Of a DNA stretch of 6,638 nucleotides, positions 5,620-6,638 are shown in pieces. The position numbers and the translations under genes are program-made. The notes beneath the pieces are model-generated. The model had not been told where the DNA came from. It ran no database searches and was given only the letters and a program-made list of their open reading frames with translations. This DNA comes from an uncultured Elioraea sp. (GTDB taxonomy: Bacteria > Pseudomonadota > Alphaproteobacteria > Acetobacterales > Acetobacteraceae): the NCBI GenBank assembly GCA_937995555.1, contig CALKJX010000248.1:1-6638 (forward strand), given 5' to 3'. Every line of letters begins with the position of its first letter. Within the stretch, counting starts at the first letter, position 1.

Positions 5620-6417
5620 TCACTCGCCGACGTTCAGCAGCAGCCCCTTGCGGCGGGCGGTGCGGAACACGGCGGTGAAGAGGGCCGCCGCGGCCCCCAG
5701 CCACACGATGTTCAACGCCGTCGCCGAGACGAGGTTCCCTGCCGCGAACCGTCCCTCCAGCAGGGCCGCGCGCATGCCCTCGAACACGTGGGTCGCCGGG
5801 ATCGCCAGCGCCACCGGCTGGAGCCAGGACGGCAGCACCGCGACCGGGTAGAACACCGCCGAGAGCGGCGCGAGCCCGAACAGCACCGACCAGGCGAGCG
5901 CCTCGGCGCCGGCGCCGTAGCGCAGGATCATCGCCGTGACCGCCAGCGCCACGGCCCAGCCCATCGCCATCAGGTTGGCGAAGAACAGCGGCAGCGCCGC
6001 GCCGATCGCCAGGATATCGAAGGCATAGAGCGCGAAGGCCAGGACGATCGCCGGCACGATCCCGGCCAGCATGCGCAGCACGCTCATCGCGATCAGCCCG
6101 CCAACCAGCTCCCACGGCCGGATGGGTGCCACGAACAGGTTGCCGAGGTTGCGCGACCAGACCTCCTCCAGGAACGAGATCGCGAAGCCCATCTGGCTGC
6201 GCAGGCACACCTCCCACAGCAGCACCGCGCCGATCAGCACGCCCGAGGCGGCCGCCGCCCAGCCGGACTGGCGCACCATGAACTCGGTGACGAAGCCCCA
6301 GATGCACATCTGCAGCACCGGCCAGTAGGCGAGTTCCACCAGCCGCGGCCAGGAGCGGCGGTAGAGCGCGAGATGGCGGTAGATCAGCCCCCAGATGCGG
6401 CGCGGCGCGCCGGTCAT
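5620..6417 (-). CDS. ABC-2 type transporter permease
   Basis: A 265-aa inner-membrane subunit of an ABC-2 exporter (the class that moves drugs, polysaccharides or lipids outward). About six hydrophobic segments can be seen, near residues 27-45, 54-72, 105-130, 136-165, 172-196 and 232-252. Landmarks are the amphipathic coupling region FLEEVWSRNLGNLFVAPIRP (82-101) and the re-entrant block LSAVFYPVAVLPSWLQP followed by ATHVFEGMRA (185-216), typical of ABC-2 permeases. GAGGG at 6422-6426, just before the ATG at 6417, is a plausible ribosome site. Such permeases need a separate ATPase, usually encoded directly upstream; here upstream DNA holds a short open-frame remnant and an insertion-sequence end instead. 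Expression may therefore depend on a promoter in or beyond the insertion. Substrate cannot be inferred. Confidence 0.9.
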   Translation of the reverse strand: MTGAPRRIWGLIYRHLALYRRSWPRLVELAYWPVLQMCIWGFVTEFMVRQSGWAAAASGVLIGAVLLWEVCLRSQMGFAISFLEEVWSRNLGNLFVAPIRPWELVGGLIAMSVLRMLAGIVPAIVLAFALYAFDILAIGAALPLFFANLMAMGWAVALAVTAMILRYGAGAEALAWSVLFGLAPLSAVFYPVAVLPSWLQPVALAIPATHVFEGMRAALLEGRFAAGNLVSATALNIVWLGAAAALFTAVFRTARRKGLLLNVGE

Positions 6418-6464
6418 GGCACCCTCACGGACGGGATGGGCGCCGCCTCGGGCGACGCGTCACG
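6414..6464 (-). pseudogene. Possible C-terminal stub of the ATPase gene partner of the permease
   Basis: Sixteen codons plus stop, reading RDASPEAAPIPSVRVP, end in a TGA that overlaps the permease ATG (ATGA), the usual junction between an ABC-2 ATPase gene and its permease gene. Going upstream the frame is closed by a TGA at 6467-6465, next to the insertion-sequence end. This fits an ATPase gene whose tail was left behind by the insertion, but the peptide is too short and featureless to prove it. Confidence 0.3.
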
Positions 6465-6469
6465 TCAAG

Positions 6470-6494
6470 CTTTAAGGCTTCAGGGTCCGGACTC
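6470..6494. repeat. Probable end of an IS5-family element (terminal inverted repeat region)
   Basis: The stretch beginning TTTAAGGCTTCAGGGTCCGG, between the transposase stop (6493-6495) and the unrelated sequence before the permease, is where the element must end. It includes the short palindrome GTCCGGAC. IS5-type elements end within a few dozen bases of the transposase stop. The exact tip and any target duplication cannot be set, as the other end lies outside the window. Confidence 0.4.
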
Positions 6495-6638
6495 ACAACC
6501 GGAGTGCGGCGATGGCGGCGATGTGGACGGCCGCGAGGGGGGTTGCGGCGAGCCGATCGTGACGGGTTGCGACGCGCCGCAAGTCTCTCGGCCGGCAGGC
6601 CATCCGTCCGATCGCGTTGCGGCTGCGGCAGGGCGCCG
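6493..6638 (-). pseudogene. IS5-family transposase, C-terminal fragment, degenerate
   Basis: The last 48 codons of a DDE transposase, entering from the right edge and stopping at TGA 6495-6493. The translation ends CRSRNAIGRMACRPRDL then RRVATRHDRLAATPLAAVHI and AAIAALRL. Intact IS5-type transposases have here RNAIERMF-x-RLKDFRRVATRYDKLA, which holds the third catalytic residue and the Y-(2)-R-(3)-E-(6)-K signature. In this copy the catalytic Glu is Gly (codon GGA at 6609-6607), the signature Lys is Arg, and Leu before it is Pro. The copy should therefore be unable to transpose by itself. The rest of the gene lies outside the window. Its position directly upstream of the permease suggests it separated an ABC operon. 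Confidence 0.8.

Noticed and set aside
1..6638. CRISPR array, tRNA/rRNA genes, prophage or defence genes
   Set aside because: No regularly spaced repeats, no tRNA-like cloverleaf or rRNA signature, and no phage or defence domain was seen on either strand.

Overview
This is a very GC-rich window (G/C at almost every third codon position) that reads like an alphaproteobacterial chromosome, probably of the Rhodospirillales/Acetobacterales kind. That placement rests on an AztA-type zinc importer ATPase, a Zur-type operator, a YcgN-family protein and overall codon bias; it is an inference, not a marker-gene result.

Layout, left to right. (1) Bases 1-693, minus strand: the start of a zinc ABC-importer operon. 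A Zur-like palindrome lies directly against the ATG of a 34-codon membrane microprotein, whose stop overlaps (ATGA) the start of the aztA-like ATPase gene, which runs off the left edge. (2) 772-1107, plus strand: a complete small multidrug resistance (SMR/EmrE-type) pump, divergent from the zinc operon across the same operator region. (3) 1108-1352: a spacer in which I see no convincing gene. (4) 1353-3350, plus strand: a two-gene unit of a ~49-aa DUF5989 membrane peptide and a NodU/TobZ-type carbamoyltransferase. Each gene carries one apparent single-base deletion near its 3' end, so both are broken in this sequence, either by real decay or by read/assembly error. A 10-bp perfect GC hairpin follows the carbamoyltransferase stop. 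(5) 3403-6417, minus strand: a colinear run, in transcription order ABC-2 permease, SYLF-domain secreted protein, YcgN (UPF0260) cysteine-cluster protein, and a DapA-superfamily aldolase/lyase. The last two genes overlap by four bases. (6) 6414-6638: a scar. The 3' end of a degenerate IS5-family transposase lies just upstream of the permease, and a short open frame ending in an ATGA overlap with the permease start may be the remaining tail of its ATPase gene.

Functionally, the left part is metal homeostasis with an adjacent efflux pump. The middle is a small-molecule or polysaccharide O-carbamoylation unit that looks inactivated. The right part is an envelope/metabolic operon disturbed by an insertion sequence. 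The least ordinary items are the Zur-box/microprotein/aztA arrangement, the two matching frameshifts in the carbamoylation unit, the missing carboxylate-binding arginine in the DapA-like enzyme, and the insertion-sequence scar at the ABC transporter. I did not find CRISPR arrays, RNA genes, phage genes or an obviously new defence system.
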